Part shown: piece after piece, positions 1-8,994 of the stretch
How positions within the stretch are numbered: the stretch's first letter is position 1
Layout: every line of letters starts with the position of its first letter
Assembly (NCBI RefSeq): GCF_018325905.1
Contig: NZ_AP021901.1
Span: forward strand, 4,340,001-4,404,000
From: Pseudomonas sp. St316
GTDB taxonomy: Bacteria; Pseudomonadota; Gammaproteobacteria; Pseudomonadales; Pseudomonadaceae
DNA: 64,000 nt
Direction of reading: 5' to 3'
The notes under the pieces: generated by a model
What the model was told of the DNA's origin: nothing
The model's input: the letters and a program-made list of their open reading frames with translations, nothing else
The model's database searches: none
Made by a program: the position numbers and the translations under genes

Positions 1-178
1 AAAGAACACGCAAGAGCTGGGTGCCCGGCTGAAGATGTACCGCCGTGGCCAGGGCTACGTCGGCAAGAAGGCCGCGGCCGACAAAGACTTCATCGGTCGC
101 GTATTGCAAACGCTGACCCTGGCCTGGCAGTCGATGCAGACCACTTCTGAGGTCCGGGTCATCGATCGCCTCTGCTGA
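1..178 (+). CDS. C-terminal end of an unidentified protein (partial)
   Basis: An open frame enters from the left edge (first full codon at 2) and stops with TGA at 176-178, leaving 58 codons. The residues are basic and hydrophilic (RRGQGYVGKK) followed by a short helix-like stretch (TLTLAWQSMQ) and end in IDRLC. A strong terminator begins 12 bases after the stop, which supports this being the real 3' end of a gene. I do not recognise the family from the tail alone, so no function is given. Confidence 0.7.
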   Translation, partial: KNTQELGARLKMYRRGQGYVGKKAAADKDFIGRVLQTLTLAWQSMQTTSEVRVIDRLC

Positions 179-190
179 TCACCACTCAAC

Positions 191-227
191 AAAAAGGCCC
201 GCTCCTGATCCAGGAGCGGGCCTTTTT
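191..227. terminator. Bidirectional Rho-independent terminator
   Basis: A perfect 17-bp inverted repeat (arms 191-207 and 211-227, three-base loop) starts with an A-run and ends with a T-run, so it can terminate both the gene ending at 178 and glutaminase arriving from the right and ending at 242. Confidence 0.93.
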
Positions 228-241
228 TTGTGAAGCAGACT

Positions 242-1150
242 CTAGAACACTGACCAGCCGATCCGCTGGCTCATCAACTCCAGCGCCGCCATGCCGGCAA
301 GCGAGTTGCCGGCGACGTTGAGTTCAGGCGACCAGACGCACACCGTGAACCGCCCCGGCACCACGGCGACAATCCCGCCACCGACCCCGCTCTTGCCCGG
401 CAGGCCGACGCGATAGGCGAAATTGCCGGCCTCATCGTACAAACCGCTGGTGGCCATGATGGAATTGACCTGCTGGGTTTGCCGGGCGCTGAGGATCTGT
501 TCGCCGCTGTGCTTGCAGAACCCGTCGTTGGCCAGGAAGCAGAACGCCCGCGCCAGGTCGACGCAGCTCATCCGCAGGGCGCAGTGGCTGAAATAACTGC
601 GCAGTACCGCTTCCACGTCGTTATGAAAGTTGCCGAAAGATTGCATCAGGTACGCCATCGCCGCGTTGCGGGCGCGATGCTGGTATTCCGATTCGGCGAC
701 CTTGCCGTCCACCATCACCTGTGGGTTACCCGACAGACGGCGCACAAAATCGCGCATCGACAGTGCCGGGGCGGCGAAACGCGACTGGTTGATATCGCAG
801 ATCACCAACGCGCCGGCGTTGATGAAAGGGTTACGCGGTCGACCGCGTTCGAATTCCAGTTGCACCAGGGAATTGAATGGTTGGCCGGACGGCTCATGGC
901 CCAGGCGCTCCCAGATCGCTTCGCCGGAATGCCCGATGGCCTGCACCAGGCTGAACACCTTGGAAATACTCTGCACCGAAAACGCTGTTTCGGCGTCGCC
1001 AGCACAATACAACTCGCCGTCGTTGCCATACACGGCAATGCCCAACTGGTTGGCCGCCACAGTGCTCAGGGCCGGAATGTAGTCGGCCACCTTGCCCTGA
1101 CCAATCAGGGGGCGAACCGCATCGAGGATCTCGTTCAACAGTGCTTGCAT
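242..1150 (-). CDS. glsA: Glutaminase
   Basis: Hydrolyses L-glutamine to glutamate and ammonia in the cytosol. The 302-residue product has the usual length of bacterial GlsA-type glutaminases, which share the serine-dependent beta-lactamase fold. The catalytic S-x-x-K tetrad is visible as SISK at residues 61-64, followed by the conserved NAGAL segment near residue 111 and the glycine-rich GKSGVGGG motif near residue 262. The start is the ATG at 1150. It ends against the shared terminator at 191-227 and is a single-gene unit; a REPIN lies upstream. Nothing unusual was seen in the protein. Confidence 0.95.
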   Translation of the reverse strand: MQALLNEILDAVRPLIGQGKVADYIPALSTVAANQLGIAVYGNDGELYCAGDAETAFSVQSISKVFSLVQAIGHSGEAIWERLGHEPSGQPFNSLVQLEFERGRPRNPFINAGALVICDINQSRFAAPALSMRDFVRRLSGNPQVMVDGKVAESEYQHRARNAAMAYLMQSFGNFHNDVEAVLRSYFSHCALRMSCVDLARAFCFLANDGFCKHSGEQILSARQTQQVNSIMATSGLYDEAGNFAYRVGLPGKSGVGGGIVAVVPGRFTVCVWSPELNVAGNSLAGMAALELMSQRIGWSVF

Positions 1151-1249
1151 ATGCGCGGGGTCCAGTCATTCCCCGTTCGAGTGCGGGGATACAGACGCTA
1201 GACGCTGGTGGGCGAGGTCAGAGCACACTGTTGCATCAAACTGCACAAA

Positions 1250-1382
1250 TCCCCTGTGGCGAGAGGGCTATCCGTGGGAGCAAAGCTTGCTCGCGATGCA
1301 GGCGCCTCGGCTCCCAAGGAGACCGCGTTGGCCTCATCGCGAGCAAGCTTTGCTCCCACGGATAAATCCCCTCGCCACAAAA
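1250..1382. repeat. REPIN nested inside a second palindromic repeat
   Basis: Two inverted REP copies (GTGGGAGCAAAGCTTGCTCG from 1274, and its complement ending at 1360) are themselves flanked by an outer inverted pair, CCTGTGGCGAGAGGG on the left and CCCCTCGCCACA on the right. The outer element resembles the hairpin at 26269-26304. It lies in the divergent gap between glsA and the small gene at 1477, and fills most of this 326-base gene-free stretch. Confidence 0.85.
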
Positions 1383-1476
1383 TGTGTTTGCCTCAGGCGC
1401 TTCAAAAGTTTTCGGGGGCGCATGTCAAAAAATCGTGCGGTCTATAGTTCAAAGAATCAATCGACAGGAGTAGACG

Positions 1477-1671
1477 ATGCGTCAGATCATGCAAAAAGAA
1501 CCCTGGTGGGCCTCACCGCCCAAGCCCGGGCAGGATGAAAGCGAGCTGGAATGGGGCTGGCTGGTGATCTACAGCGAAGGCGAGCCGCGCTTCGAATTCA
1601 TCAAGGAACGCCCATCGGACGAGCAGATCCGCCAGCGCAAGGGTTGTCGGGTCACCCTCGGATCAGAATGA
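1477..1671 (+). CDS. Small hypothetical protein (64 aa)
   Basis: A 64-residue cytosolic protein with a tryptophan-rich start (PWWASPP and WGWLVIY) and a charged C-terminal half. A good ribosome-binding site (CAGGAG, eight bases upstream) supports the ATG at 1477. It has no signal peptide or membrane segment. I do not recognise a characterised family. It stands alone, convergent with the lipoprotein gene that ends nine bases beyond its stop. Confidence 0.75.
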   Translation: MRQIMQKEPWWASPPKPGQDESELEWGWLVIYSEGEPRFEFIKERPSDEQIRQRKGCRVTLGSE

Positions 1672-1680
1672 GCCAGCCCA

Positions 1681-2706
1681 TTACGGCTTGATGTCCGGCA
1701 ATGCCACCGCGCGATTGGCCAGGTCCGACTCCACCAGGCTGCCTTCTATTTCCTCGTCCAGGTAGTACACCGGTGCCATCACCCCGCTGAGGGGATGCTT
1801 GAGCGACTTGAACCACGCCTCATCGAACGCTGCGCTCAGGCTTTTGCGGATCTGCGCCTCCATTTCCGGCCGCTCGCCCTCATGAATGATCGCGCGAATA
1901 CCCGCCACGCCCACCGAGATCAACGCCCCGGCTGCCTTCCCGGCTACTGCCGCCGCCGCGCTGGTCGCCCCGCGCGTGGTAAATTGCGCCTCGATTTTTT
2001 CGCTGGTGCGTTGCGCCACTGTTGCGATCACCGCTTCTGAGGGCCCGGCACCTGTGGCAGCGGCCTTGTTGACGTGATCGATCAGGGCCGCATAAGCCGG
2101 CAGTGTGTTCAGCGGTTCGGTATGCACCACCTCGTACAACGACGCGCTACGCGCCGCCGGCGGCCCCAGGTTGATGGCAGCAATGCCGTGCAGGCGCCGG
2201 TTCATCAGTTCGTTCGGGATTTGATGCCGCAGGGCAATGACCTGGACCTGCTGATTGAGCTGGCGTATGTAGTAGTCCGTCGCCGCAGCCCTGATCGCCT
2301 CGGGATCAATTTCCTTCGCCACCGGCTCCAGCACCTGCTCGCGATATTGTTCTTGCAGGTAAACCGCCAGGCGCCTGGCCGAGGAATCCGCCTCGCCCTT
2401 GGCACTGGCGTCATACCAACTGACCTTCACCGCCAGCCATTCCTGGGTCCAATAGCTGCTGAACCAGGGGATGAACTCAGCCTCGGTGCGTTCATAGACC
2501 AACACACGCCAATGTTCCATCGACCCACGGGCATAGAGTCCGGCCTGTTCGATAGCGCTTTTCGATGCGGCGATGATCTGCTGGTCCACCTGTCGCCAAG
2601 TGGCCTGGTCAATCGTCACCGTGGCCGCCTGTTGACCGCGCTGTGACGTGGCGCACCCCGCCAGAACGAGCATAATGGCCAGCATCAGCGAACGCAGCAC
2701 GATCAC
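1681..2706 (-). CDS. Predicted lipoprotein of unknown function
   Basis: A 341-residue exported lipoprotein. The N-terminus is a signal sequence with lipobox LAGC (cysteine near residue 18), so the mature protein is probably membrane-anchored; no Asp follows the Cys (ATSQ), which fits the outer membrane. The mature part is mostly helical by composition. Near residues 230-260 an Ala/Gly-rich stretch (TSAAAAVAGKAAGALIS) could insert in or lie against a membrane. I cannot name the family. It is monocistronic and convergent with the 64-residue gene. Confidence 0.75.
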   Translation of the reverse strand: MIVLRSLMLAIMLVLAGCATSQRGQQAATVTIDQATWRQVDQQIIAASKSAIEQAGLYARGSMEHWRVLVYERTEAEFIPWFSSYWTQEWLAVKVSWYDASAKGEADSSARRLAVYLQEQYREQVLEPVAKEIDPEAIRAAATDYYIRQLNQQVQVIALRHQIPNELMNRRLHGIAAINLGPPAARSASLYEVVHTEPLNTLPAYAALIDHVNKAAATGAGPSEAVIATVAQRTSEKIEAQFTTRGATSAAAAVAGKAAGALISVGVAGIRAIIHEGERPEMEAQIRKSLSAAFDEAWFKSLKHPLSGVMAPVYYLDEEIEGSLVESDLANRAVALPDIKP

Positions 2707-2817
2707 GCCACCCTGGATTCAGGTCACCCACGGGTTGAGTATAGGTGGCGGGGAACAGAGGCTTAGAGGAAACACACAAAACCCATGTGTGTTATGTCAG
2801 TACATACTGAATGGTCC

Positions 2818-3465
2818 TCAGGATTTACGCCGCCGTTCCAACCGGCGCACCACCATGGACAACGGATAGCACATGGCGAAATACAGGGCGCCGACCAGCA
2901 CATAAGTTTCCAGCGGCATGAAATACACGGAGCTCAGATCCTGGGCGCGCAGCATCAAGTCCGGTGCGGCGATCAGCGAGGCCACCGAAGTATCCTTGAG
3001 CAGGGAAATCGCCACATTGCCGATGGGCGCCAGCACGATGCGAATTGCCTGGGGTAGCACCACCCAACGCAACAGCTGGAGGCGCGGCATGCCGATGGCT
3101 TTCGCCGCCTCGACCTGCCCCTTGGGCACAGCCTCCAGGCCCGAACGATAAATCTCCGACAAGTAGGCCGCCGCATTGAGCCCCAGCCCGATCATCGCCG
3201 CTTGGAACGAGCTGAACTGCACGCCCACCGCCGTCAGGCTGAAGTAGACGATGAACAGCTGCACCAGCGCCGGCGTGCCGCGAAAAATCTCGATGTAGAA
3301 CAGCGCACACCGACGCAGCGCTGGCGAGCCGGACAAGCGCGCCAACGCCACCAGCAGCCCGACCGCCAAGCCAATCACCAGTGCACCAAAGGCCAACTGC
3401 AAGGTGGCCCAGGCGGCTTGCAGCAATTCAACGTGGGTGGCTTCCCACAACTCGCCATAGCCCAT
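2818..3465 (-). CDS. Polar amino-acid ABC transporter permease (second permease)
   Basis: One of the two inner-membrane permeases of a polar amino-acid importer of the HisMQ/GlnP type. The 215 residues carry about five hydrophobic segments and the family's cytoplasmic EAA loop, seen here as GQVEAAKAIGMPRLQLLRWV near residues 125-145 followed by LPQAIR. It is the last gene of a four-gene operon read leftwards: binding protein, ATPase, permease, permease. Its ATG lies one base beyond the stop of the preceding permease, so translation is probably coupled. The family is certain; the substrate cannot be read from the sequence. Confidence 0.93.
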   Translation of the reverse strand: MGYGELWEATHVELLQAAWATLQLAFGALVIGLAVGLLVALARLSGSPALRRCALFYIEIFRGTPALVQLFIVYFSLTAVGVQFSSFQAAMIGLGLNAAAYLSEIYRSGLEAVPKGQVEAAKAIGMPRLQLLRWVVLPQAIRIVLAPIGNVAISLLKDTSVASLIAAPDLMLRAQDLSSVYFMPLETYVLVGALYFAMCYPLSMVVRRLERRRKS

Positions 3466-3466
3466 G

Positions 3467-4147
3467 TCAGTTCTCCTTGATCACGGTGAGACGACGCTCG
3501 GTGCGCGCCGCCCAATGGGCCAGCACCAGGCTCAGCGCCAGGTAAATGATGGCCAGCAGGAAATAGATCAGGTTGGTCTGGTAGGTCTCGCTCACGAGCA
3601 TCTTGGCCTTGAACATCAGTTCCGGCACGGCGGCGGCCGAGGCCAGCGACGTGTCCTTGAGCAGGCCGATGGCGAAGTTCGCCATGCCTGGAATCGACAC
3701 CTTGAAGGCCTGGGGCAAGACGATCATGCGCATCGCCATGGCCCGAGTCATGCCGATGGAGAACGCGGCCTCGCTCTGCCCACGATCGACGTTCAGGATG
3801 CTGGAACGGAACACCTCCGACAGCATCGCCGCGCCATTGAGGCCAAAACCGATGATCGCCGCGCCGATGGCCGGTAACGTGATCCCAATGTAGGTCAGGC
3901 CGAAATAAAGGATGAACAGCTGAGTCAGGATCGGGACGTTGCGAAACACCTCCAGGTAAACACTGGCCACCCATCCCAGGACCCGGTGACGCGACAGGCG
4001 CATCAACGCCAGGCCGAACCCCAGCAACGCCGCCACAATGAAAGACGCCGCCGTCAGGCCCAGGGTGGTCAGTGCACCGATGCCCAAGACCTCAAGAAAA
4101 TATGGCAGCAGGTCGAGGGACTTGGTCAGCTCGCTTGAGTCGAACAT
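3467..4147 (-). CDS. Polar amino-acid ABC transporter permease (first permease)
   Basis: Inner-membrane permease of the same importer, 226 residues, with the EAA loop as GQSEAAFSIGMTRAMAMRMI and LPQAFK. It is homologous to the downstream permease, so the two probably form a heterodimeric channel as in HisQM. It starts three bases after the ATPase stop codon, and this tight packing indicates one transcript. It probably depends on the Tat-exported binding protein at the head of the operon for substrate capture. Confidence 0.93.
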   Translation of the reverse strand: MFDSSELTKSLDLLPYFLEVLGIGALTTLGLTAASFIVAALLGFGLALMRLSRHRVLGWVASVYLEVFRNVPILTQLFILYFGLTYIGITLPAIGAAIIGFGLNGAAMLSEVFRSSILNVDRGQSEAAFSIGMTRAMAMRMIVLPQAFKVSIPGMANFAIGLLKDTSLASAAAVPELMFKAKMLVSETYQTNLIYFLLAIIYLALSLVLAHWAARTERRLTVIKEN

Positions 4148-4150
4148 CGA

Positions 4151-4927
4151 TCAATGCTCCTGAACGGCGCTGATGAAGGCGCGTGTGCGCTCCACCTGGC
4201 TTTCCCGGAAAATCTGCCGCGGTGGTCCCTGTTCGACGATGTTGCCATCGGCCATGAAAATCACCTGGTCGGACACGCTTTCGGCAAAGCGCATCTCATG
4301 GGTCACGATGATCATCGTCATGCCCTCCTCGGCCAACTTGCGCATCACCGTCAGCACTTCGCCCACCAACTCCGGGTCGAGCGCCGAAGTGGCCTCGTCG
4401 AACAGCATCAGCTTGGGACGCATCGCCAGCGCGCGGGCGATGGCAATGCGTTGTTGCTGGCCGCCGGACAGTTGGTCCGGGTAGGCGTCGCGCTTGGCGA
4501 ACATGCCGACCTTGTTCAACAAATCTTCGGCCAGCTCCACCGCTTCCGGGCGATTGCGCTGCTGGACCTTCAGCGGGCCGAGCGTGATGTTGTCCAGCAC
4601 ACTGAGGTGCGGGAACAGGTTGAAGCGCTGGAACACCATGCCGATGTTGGCGCGCATCCGGGCCAACTCCTTGTCGCCCATAGGCACCGTGCGCTCGCCT
4701 ACCTTGCGCTGGCCGATCAGCGCATTGTCTATGTAGATGCTGCCCCGGGTCGGCTCTTCCAGATAGTTGATGCAACGCAACAGGGTGGTCTTGCCCGAAC
4801 CGCTGGGCCCGATCAGGGATATTTTCTGACCCTGCTGCACCTGCAGGTCGATGCCTTTCAAGACGTCCAGCCGGCCGAAGGACTTGTGAAGCCCCTCGAC
4901 CCGCACCAGTGGATGAGATTCAGCCAT
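4151..4927 (-). CDS. Polar amino-acid ABC transporter ATP-binding protein
   Basis: ATPase subunit of the importer (GlnQ/HisP family), 258 residues from the preferred ATG at 4927; an upstream TTG at 4942 is also in frame. All nucleotide-binding motifs are present: Walker [10 protein letters not shown] near residue 35, Q-loop [12 protein letters not shown], signature LSGGQQQR, Walker [13 protein letters not shown] and the switch histidine in VTHEM. It follows the binding-protein gene by about 55 bases and is packed tightly against the permease genes downstream. Confidence 0.95.
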   Translation of the reverse strand: MAESHPLVRVEGLHKSFGRLDVLKGIDLQVQQGQKISLIGPSGSGKTTLLRCINYLEEPTRGSIYIDNALIGQRKVGERTVPMGDKELARMRANIGMVFQRFNLFPHLSVLDNITLGPLKVQQRNRPEAVELAEDLLNKVGMFAKRDAYPDQLSGGQQQRIAIARALAMRPKLMLFDEATSALDPELVGEVLTVMRKLAEEGMTMIIVTHEMRFAESVSDQVIFMADGNIVEQGPPRQIFRESQVERTRAFISAVQEH

Positions 4928-4981
4928 GAGCAATGTCCGCAAGTGGATGACGTAAAACGTGAACGCAGGCGCGAGAGCGTG

Positions 4982-5947
4982 TCAGGCAAATGCCTGGCTG
5001 AAATCCCGGGGCGCGTGCTTGAACGGGCCGATGAGGTTGCCCTGCTCGTCCCGGTCCACACCCACGCGCTGGTCCTTGGGCAGCGGCACCAGGTAGTCGG
5101 GGTTCTTGATGCCGTAGCGGGCCAGGATGGGGCCGATCTGCCCGGTGCTCCGTAACCAGCGTAGCCCCTGGTTCACGCCGTCGAACAGGTCCTGGTTCTG
5201 CGGATGAATGCCCCAGATCGCCTCGAACTTGGCGGTCAGGCTCGGGAATTTCTCGTCGTAGGCCATGGGCACTTGCTTGAGCTTGAGGCTGGGGTCCTGG
5301 AGGATCATGTAGTCGATGGTGGGGGCGTCGAGTACGGCGAAGTCCAGCCGTCCGGCGCGCACGTCCCGCAGGCAGGCGTCGGTGTTGTCGTAGAGCTTCA
5401 CCTCTTTTACGCCGTCGATTTTCTTCATGTCGGGAATGGTGAAATAGCCGGTGTTGCTGCCTACCGTGCGCCCTTTCATGTCATTGACGCTGATGCTGGT
5501 CTGGAACGGCTCGCTGTCGCGCATGATCACGTACGCCCCGGTGTAGAACACCGCGTCGGTGAGCAACAGGATCTTGGAACGCATCGGGTTCCAGGCGAAG
5601 TTGCCGCCAAACCAGTCGGCGCGCCCCGAACGCACAGCTTCGATCACCGCCGGAAAACCCATGGTCAAGACATCGAGCTTGAGTTCGAGGCGGTCGGCGA
5701 TCTGCTTCAGCAGTTCCAGGTCAGTGCCGACCGGCACGCCGTCGCGTAGGGCTCCCAGCGGCATGTCCCCCAGACACGCGGCGGTCAGGTAACCGGGGCG
5801 AATGGTCTTGATCGGTTGCCCGGCCGCGAAGGCGAATGGCATCGGCCCCAGGGCCGAGCCGGCGACGGCGGCCAGTGAACCGTAGCCGGCGGCTTTGAGC
5901 ACCGAACGGCGGGAAAGGCCGGGGGTATCGAATTTGGAGTCGGACAT
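4982..5947 (-). CDS. ABC transporter substrate-binding protein with Tat signal
   Basis: Periplasmic amino-acid-type binding protein (family 3 solute-binding fold), 321 residues. The start at 5947 is chosen because it puts a twin-arginine signal (SRRSVLKAAG near residue 12) followed by a hydrophobic Ala/Gly stretch at the N-terminus, and because AGGTG precedes it; the open frame extends to 6007 without support. Mature-protein family signs include GRADWFGGN and a DFAVLDAP segment typical of hinge-bending type II folds. Tat export of such proteins is uncommon and suggests cytosolic folding before export. It heads the ABC operon and is divergent from the MocR gene across a gap full of GCATGACAA motifs. 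Confidence 0.9.
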   Translation of the reverse strand: MSDSKFDTPGLSRRSVLKAAGYGSLAAVAGSALGPMPFAFAAGQPIKTIRPGYLTAACLGDMPLGALRDGVPVGTDLELLKQIADRLELKLDVLTMGFPAVIEAVRSGRADWFGGNFAWNPMRSKILLLTDAVFYTGAYVIMRDSEPFQTSISVNDMKGRTVGSNTGYFTIPDMKKIDGVKEVKLYDNTDACLRDVRAGRLDFAVLDAPTIDYMILQDPSLKLKQVPMAYDEKFPSLTAKFEAIWGIHPQNQDLFDGVNQGLRWLRSTGQIGPILARYGIKNPDYLVPLPKDQRVGVDRDEQGNLIGPFKHAPRDFSQAFA

Positions 5948-6094
5948 GGGTTTCACCTTTTGGCAATTGAGGGTTTTGACCGGACAAGCCATACAACCAA
6001 ACAACAACCTTGCCGCCCTATCCCTAAGCAGCTACCACGCCCCTCCGGGGCTCGACTTCAAGGAAGCCGGTACGAGAAACGAATTTTCAGCGCA

Positions 6095-6118
6095 TTGTCA
6101 TGCTCTATTGCATGACAA
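6095..6118. promoter_or_regulatory. Perfect inverted repeat, probable MocR operator
   Basis: TTGTCATGC at 6095-6103 and GCATGACAA at 6110-6118 form a perfect 9-bp inverted repeat with a 6-base centre, in the gap between the ABC operon and the MocR gene. The same 9-mer recurs twice as direct repeats nearer the MocR start. MocR regulators are known to bind combinations of direct and inverted repeats, so this is the best candidate for the binding array. The assignment to this regulator is inference from position. Confidence 0.6.
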
Positions 6119-6183
6119 GCATTACAATTCACACACTAATCACGCTATTTTGCCTTGTCAATGGCCTTTTTATCAGATAAAAA

Positions 6184-6225
6184 GCATGACAAGTCGGCTT
6201 TAAGGCGCACAAAAAAGCATGACAA
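6184..6225 (+). promoter_or_regulatory. Direct repeats of GCATGACAA, probable MocR operator
   Basis: GCATGACAA occurs at 6184-6192 and again at 6217-6225. The 33-base spacing is about three helical turns, so both face the same side of the DNA. A possible -35 (TTGTCA, 6155-6160) and a poor -10 (TAAAAA, 6178-6183) lie just upstream, so occupancy here would block mocR transcription. The last copy ends 17 bases before the ATG at 6243. Confidence 0.55.
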
Positions 6226-6242
6226 CCCAGGAACAAGGACTC

Positions 6243-7661
6243 ATGAGTCAATTTGAGAAACTGCTGAAAGAACTGAAGAACCATGCCGGCCTGCATCGCG
6301 AGAAAGCCGAGACGCTGTACGCGCAACTGGCCGACGCGCTGACCCACGCAATCCTTCATGGCCAGCTCAAGCCGGGCGATCGCCTGCCGCCTCATCGTGA
6401 GTTCGCCAGCGCCCTGGGGGTAAACATCACCACCGTGACCCGGGCCATGGCGGTGCTGCAGCAAAAGGGGCTGGTGGAAAGCCGGCCGGGCCGTGGCACG
6501 CAAGTGGCCCAGGGACGTCATCCGGCCGCGCAGTTCCAGTCGGCCCCCAGCAATGACCCCGGTACCGCCGACCTGAGCGTCAACCGCCCCGCCACGGACG
6601 GCTACAACCGGGTGCTCGCCCAATTGCTGCCCCGGCTGGCCGACGACCCGCGTTTTGCCGACATGAAGGATTACCACCCTTGCGAAGGTCCGCTCTGGGC
6701 CCGCCAGGCGATTGCGCAATGGTTGCGACACACCGGTGTCGAAGCCCAGGCCGATCACATCCTGATCGCCGAAGGCGCCCAACACGGCATCGCCCACACC
6801 TTGCGCAGCCTCACCAGCAGTGGCGACACGGTGCTGGCCGACAGCATTACGTACCAGGGCATCAACGGGTTGTGTCGTACCCTCGGCCTGAACCTGCTGG
6901 GCGTCGACGCCGATGAGCGCGGCATGTGCCCCGAGGCCTTGCGCCAGGCCTGCGTCGAGCATCAGCCGCGATTGCTGTTCCTGGTGCCGTCGATTCACAA
7001 CCCGACGGCCATCACCCTCGATGCCGAACGCCGCGAAGCCTTGGCGGCCGTCATTCGCCAAACCGACGTACTGGTGATCGAGGATGACGTCTACCGACCG
7101 CTGCTGGAGCAATCACCCGCGCCATTCGCCGCCCTGCTGCCGGAGCAGACGATTTACATCAGCGCCCTGTCCAAATGCATCGCCCCCGGTTTGCGCATGG
7201 GCTTTGTCATGGCGCCGCCCGCGCTGCTGCAGGGCATCATCGCCATGCAACGCATTGACTGCTGGAGCAATTCACCGCTGACTGCACTGATCGCCACACG
7301 GCTGATCGAGGAAGGCCTGGCCGAACAACTGGTCTCGGAACAACGCGAAGAGCTGCGGATCCGCCAGACGCTACTGGCAACGCATCTGCAAGGGCTGGAG
7401 TTTCAGCACAGCACCACCGGCACCCATGCCTGGCTGCTGCTGCCCGAACCCTGGAACAGCTCGCGCTTCGCCCGCCTCTGCCAGGAACAGGGCGTGGTGC
7501 TGCTCCCCGGCGGCGCGTTTACCCTCAGCCCGGAACTGTCACCGCAAGCGGTGCGCATCAACATTTCAGCCGCGTTGTCCCGGGAGCAACTGGTCAAGGC
7601 CTTGACCGTGATCAGCCAGTTGGCGCGCCAGGGGCACCTTCACATGCACAATCGGATCTGA
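6243..7661 (+). CDS. MocR-family regulator (GntR HTH fused to aminotransferase-like domain)
   Basis: A 472-residue transcription regulator: a winged-helix GntR domain (about residues 15-85, with LPPHREFASALGVNITTVTR) joined to a fold-type I aminotransferase domain that binds PLP. The PLP lysine is in the SALSKCIAPGLRMG segment and the cofactor aspartate in VIEDDVYRP; HNPT is also conserved. The start at 6243 has AAGGA upstream; an in-frame ATG at 6219 lacks a site and would overlap the operator. It is divergent from the amino-acid ABC operon and sits five bases before a DadA-like oxidase, so it probably senses an amino acid or amine and controls both. Confidence 0.92.
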   Translation: MSQFEKLLKELKNHAGLHREKAETLYAQLADALTHAILHGQLKPGDRLPPHREFASALGVNITTVTRAMAVLQQKGLVESRPGRGTQVAQGRHPAAQFQSAPSNDPGTADLSVNRPATDGYNRVLAQLLPRLADDPRFADMKDYHPCEGPLWARQAIAQWLRHTGVEAQADHILIAEGAQHGIAHTLRSLTSSGDTVLADSITYQGINGLCRTLGLNLLGVDADERGMCPEALRQACVEHQPRLLFLVPSIHNPTAITLDAERREALAAVIRQTDVLVIEDDVYRPLLEQSPAPFAALLPEQTIYISALSKCIAPGLRMGFVMAPPALLQGIIAMQRIDCWSNSPLTALIATRLIEEGLAEQLVSEQREELRIRQTLLATHLQGLEFQHSTTGTHAWLLLPEPWNSSRFARLCQEQGVVLLPGGAFTLSPELSPQAVRINISAALSREQLVKALTVISQLARQGHLHMHNRI

Positions 7662-7666
7662 ACCCG

Positions 7667-8911
7667 ATGACACAGCCCGTTCATTGCGAAATCGCCGTTA
7701 TCGGCGCAGGTGTGGTTGGCGTGGCCACGGCGCGCTGGCTGCGGCGCCAAGGGTATCGGGTCTTGGTGCTCGAGCGCGACGGCATTGCCGCCGGCGCCTC
7801 GTATGGCAACGCCGGGACGCTGGCGCCGTACGGGGTGATGCCGATTGCCCAACCCTCGTTGCTGCGGGCCATCCCATCGTTGCTGTTCTCGGCTGACTCG
7901 CCGTTCGTGATCAATTGGGCCCGGTTGCCGCGACTGATGCCGTGGCTGCTGCGTTTTCTCAATGAATGCCGGACCTCACGCTGCGCCGCCAATACCCAGG
8001 CGCTGGCAACGATCCTGCAACACACCTACAGCGGGTACGAACCGTTACTGGCCGACACGCCCCTGGCCAACCAGCGCTTGCGGCACAACGGTTGCCTGTA
8101 TGCCTACGGCACCCAGCAAGGCTTCGCCACCGCACAAGCCGCCATCGAATTGCGGCGCTCGCTGGGCATTGCTCAACAAGTCCTGAGCAGCGCCGAAGTC
8201 GAACAGCTCGAACCGGCCCTGGCCGGACGTTCCGTGGCTGGCCTTCTGTTCCCCGAGTCATCCCACATGGACGATCCGCGACTATTCATCGAAGCCCTGG
8301 CCGCGCCACTGGTGGCCGAAAACCTGGTGCGCAAGGCGACGGTCACCGTGATAAAACGCGCCACCAACGGGCTTCATTTGCACAGTTCCGAGGGTCAGCA
8401 TTACCAGGCAGATCGGGTGGTATTGTGTGGAGGCGCCTGGTCCGGCGTGCTGGCAGCGCAGATGGGTGACCATGTCCCGCTGGATACCGAACGGGGTTAT
8501 CACATCGAGTTCGATTTGCAGGACACCCTTCTCAACCGGCCCTGCTGTCCGGTGGAAAGCGCCTTCTACATGACACCCATGGCCGGGCGCCTGAGGGTCG
8601 CGGGGACGGTGGAGCTGGGCTCGATCCATGATCCGGCCAACCCACGACGATTCGATTATCTGGAACACCATGTACGCCGCGTGCTGGATCTTAAAGAACC
8701 GATCGCCCGTCGCTGGCTGGGATTTCGCCCGTCGCTGCCCGATTCGTTGCCCGTGATCGGCCCGTCACCGAACGAGCCACGCCTGATCTACGCCTTCGGC
8801 CATCAGCATCTGGGCCTGACCCTCGCCGGGGCGACCGGGCAACTGGTCGCCGAGTGCATTGCCGGCTCCGCGCCGCAGTGGCTCGAGCAGTTTTCCGTGC
8901 GGCGTTTCTGA
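7667..8911 (+). CDS. FAD-dependent D-amino-acid oxidase/dehydrogenase-like protein
   Basis: A DAO-superfamily flavoprotein of 414 residues resembling the D-amino-acid dehydrogenase DadA. The N-terminal dinucleotide-binding motif is GAGVVGVATA near residue 13, followed by LVLERDGIAAGASYGNAG, which is typical of DadA-like enzymes. Near the C-terminus, RPSLPDSLPVIGPSP and GHQHLGLTLAGATG close the FAD site. It probably oxidises a D-amino acid or an N-substituted amino acid to the imino or keto product at the membrane. It lies five bases downstream of the MocR gene, so the two are almost certainly co-transcribed. Substrate unknown. Confidence 0.88.
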   Translation: MTQPVHCEIAVIGAGVVGVATARWLRRQGYRVLVLERDGIAAGASYGNAGTLAPYGVMPIAQPSLLRAIPSLLFSADSPFVINWARLPRLMPWLLRFLNECRTSRCAANTQALATILQHTYSGYEPLLADTPLANQRLRHNGCLYAYGTQQGFATAQAAIELRRSLGIAQQVLSSAEVEQLEPALAGRSVAGLLFPESSHMDDPRLFIEALAAPLVAENLVRKATVTVIKRATNGLHLHSSEGQHYQADRVVLCGGAWSGVLAAQMGDHVPLDTERGYHIEFDLQDTLLNRPCCPVESAFYMTPMAGRLRVAGTVELGSIHDPANPRRFDYLEHHVRRVLDLKEPIARRWLGFRPSLPDSLPVIGPSPNEPRLIYAFGHQHLGLTLAGATGQLVAECIAGSAPQWLEQFSVRRF

Positions 8912-8994
8912 GGCGCACCCTCGCCACATGCGGGGGTACATTGTCATCGCGGTTTGCGGTTACCCTTGTCTACCCCAAACCTTGCAGGGCTTTG

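Noticed and set aside
5985..6013. AACAACAA-like motif as Hfq/Crc site for the MocR gene
   Set aside because: It lies over 200 bases upstream of the MocR start and is antisense to the binding-protein gene, so it is not in a position to control either translation start.
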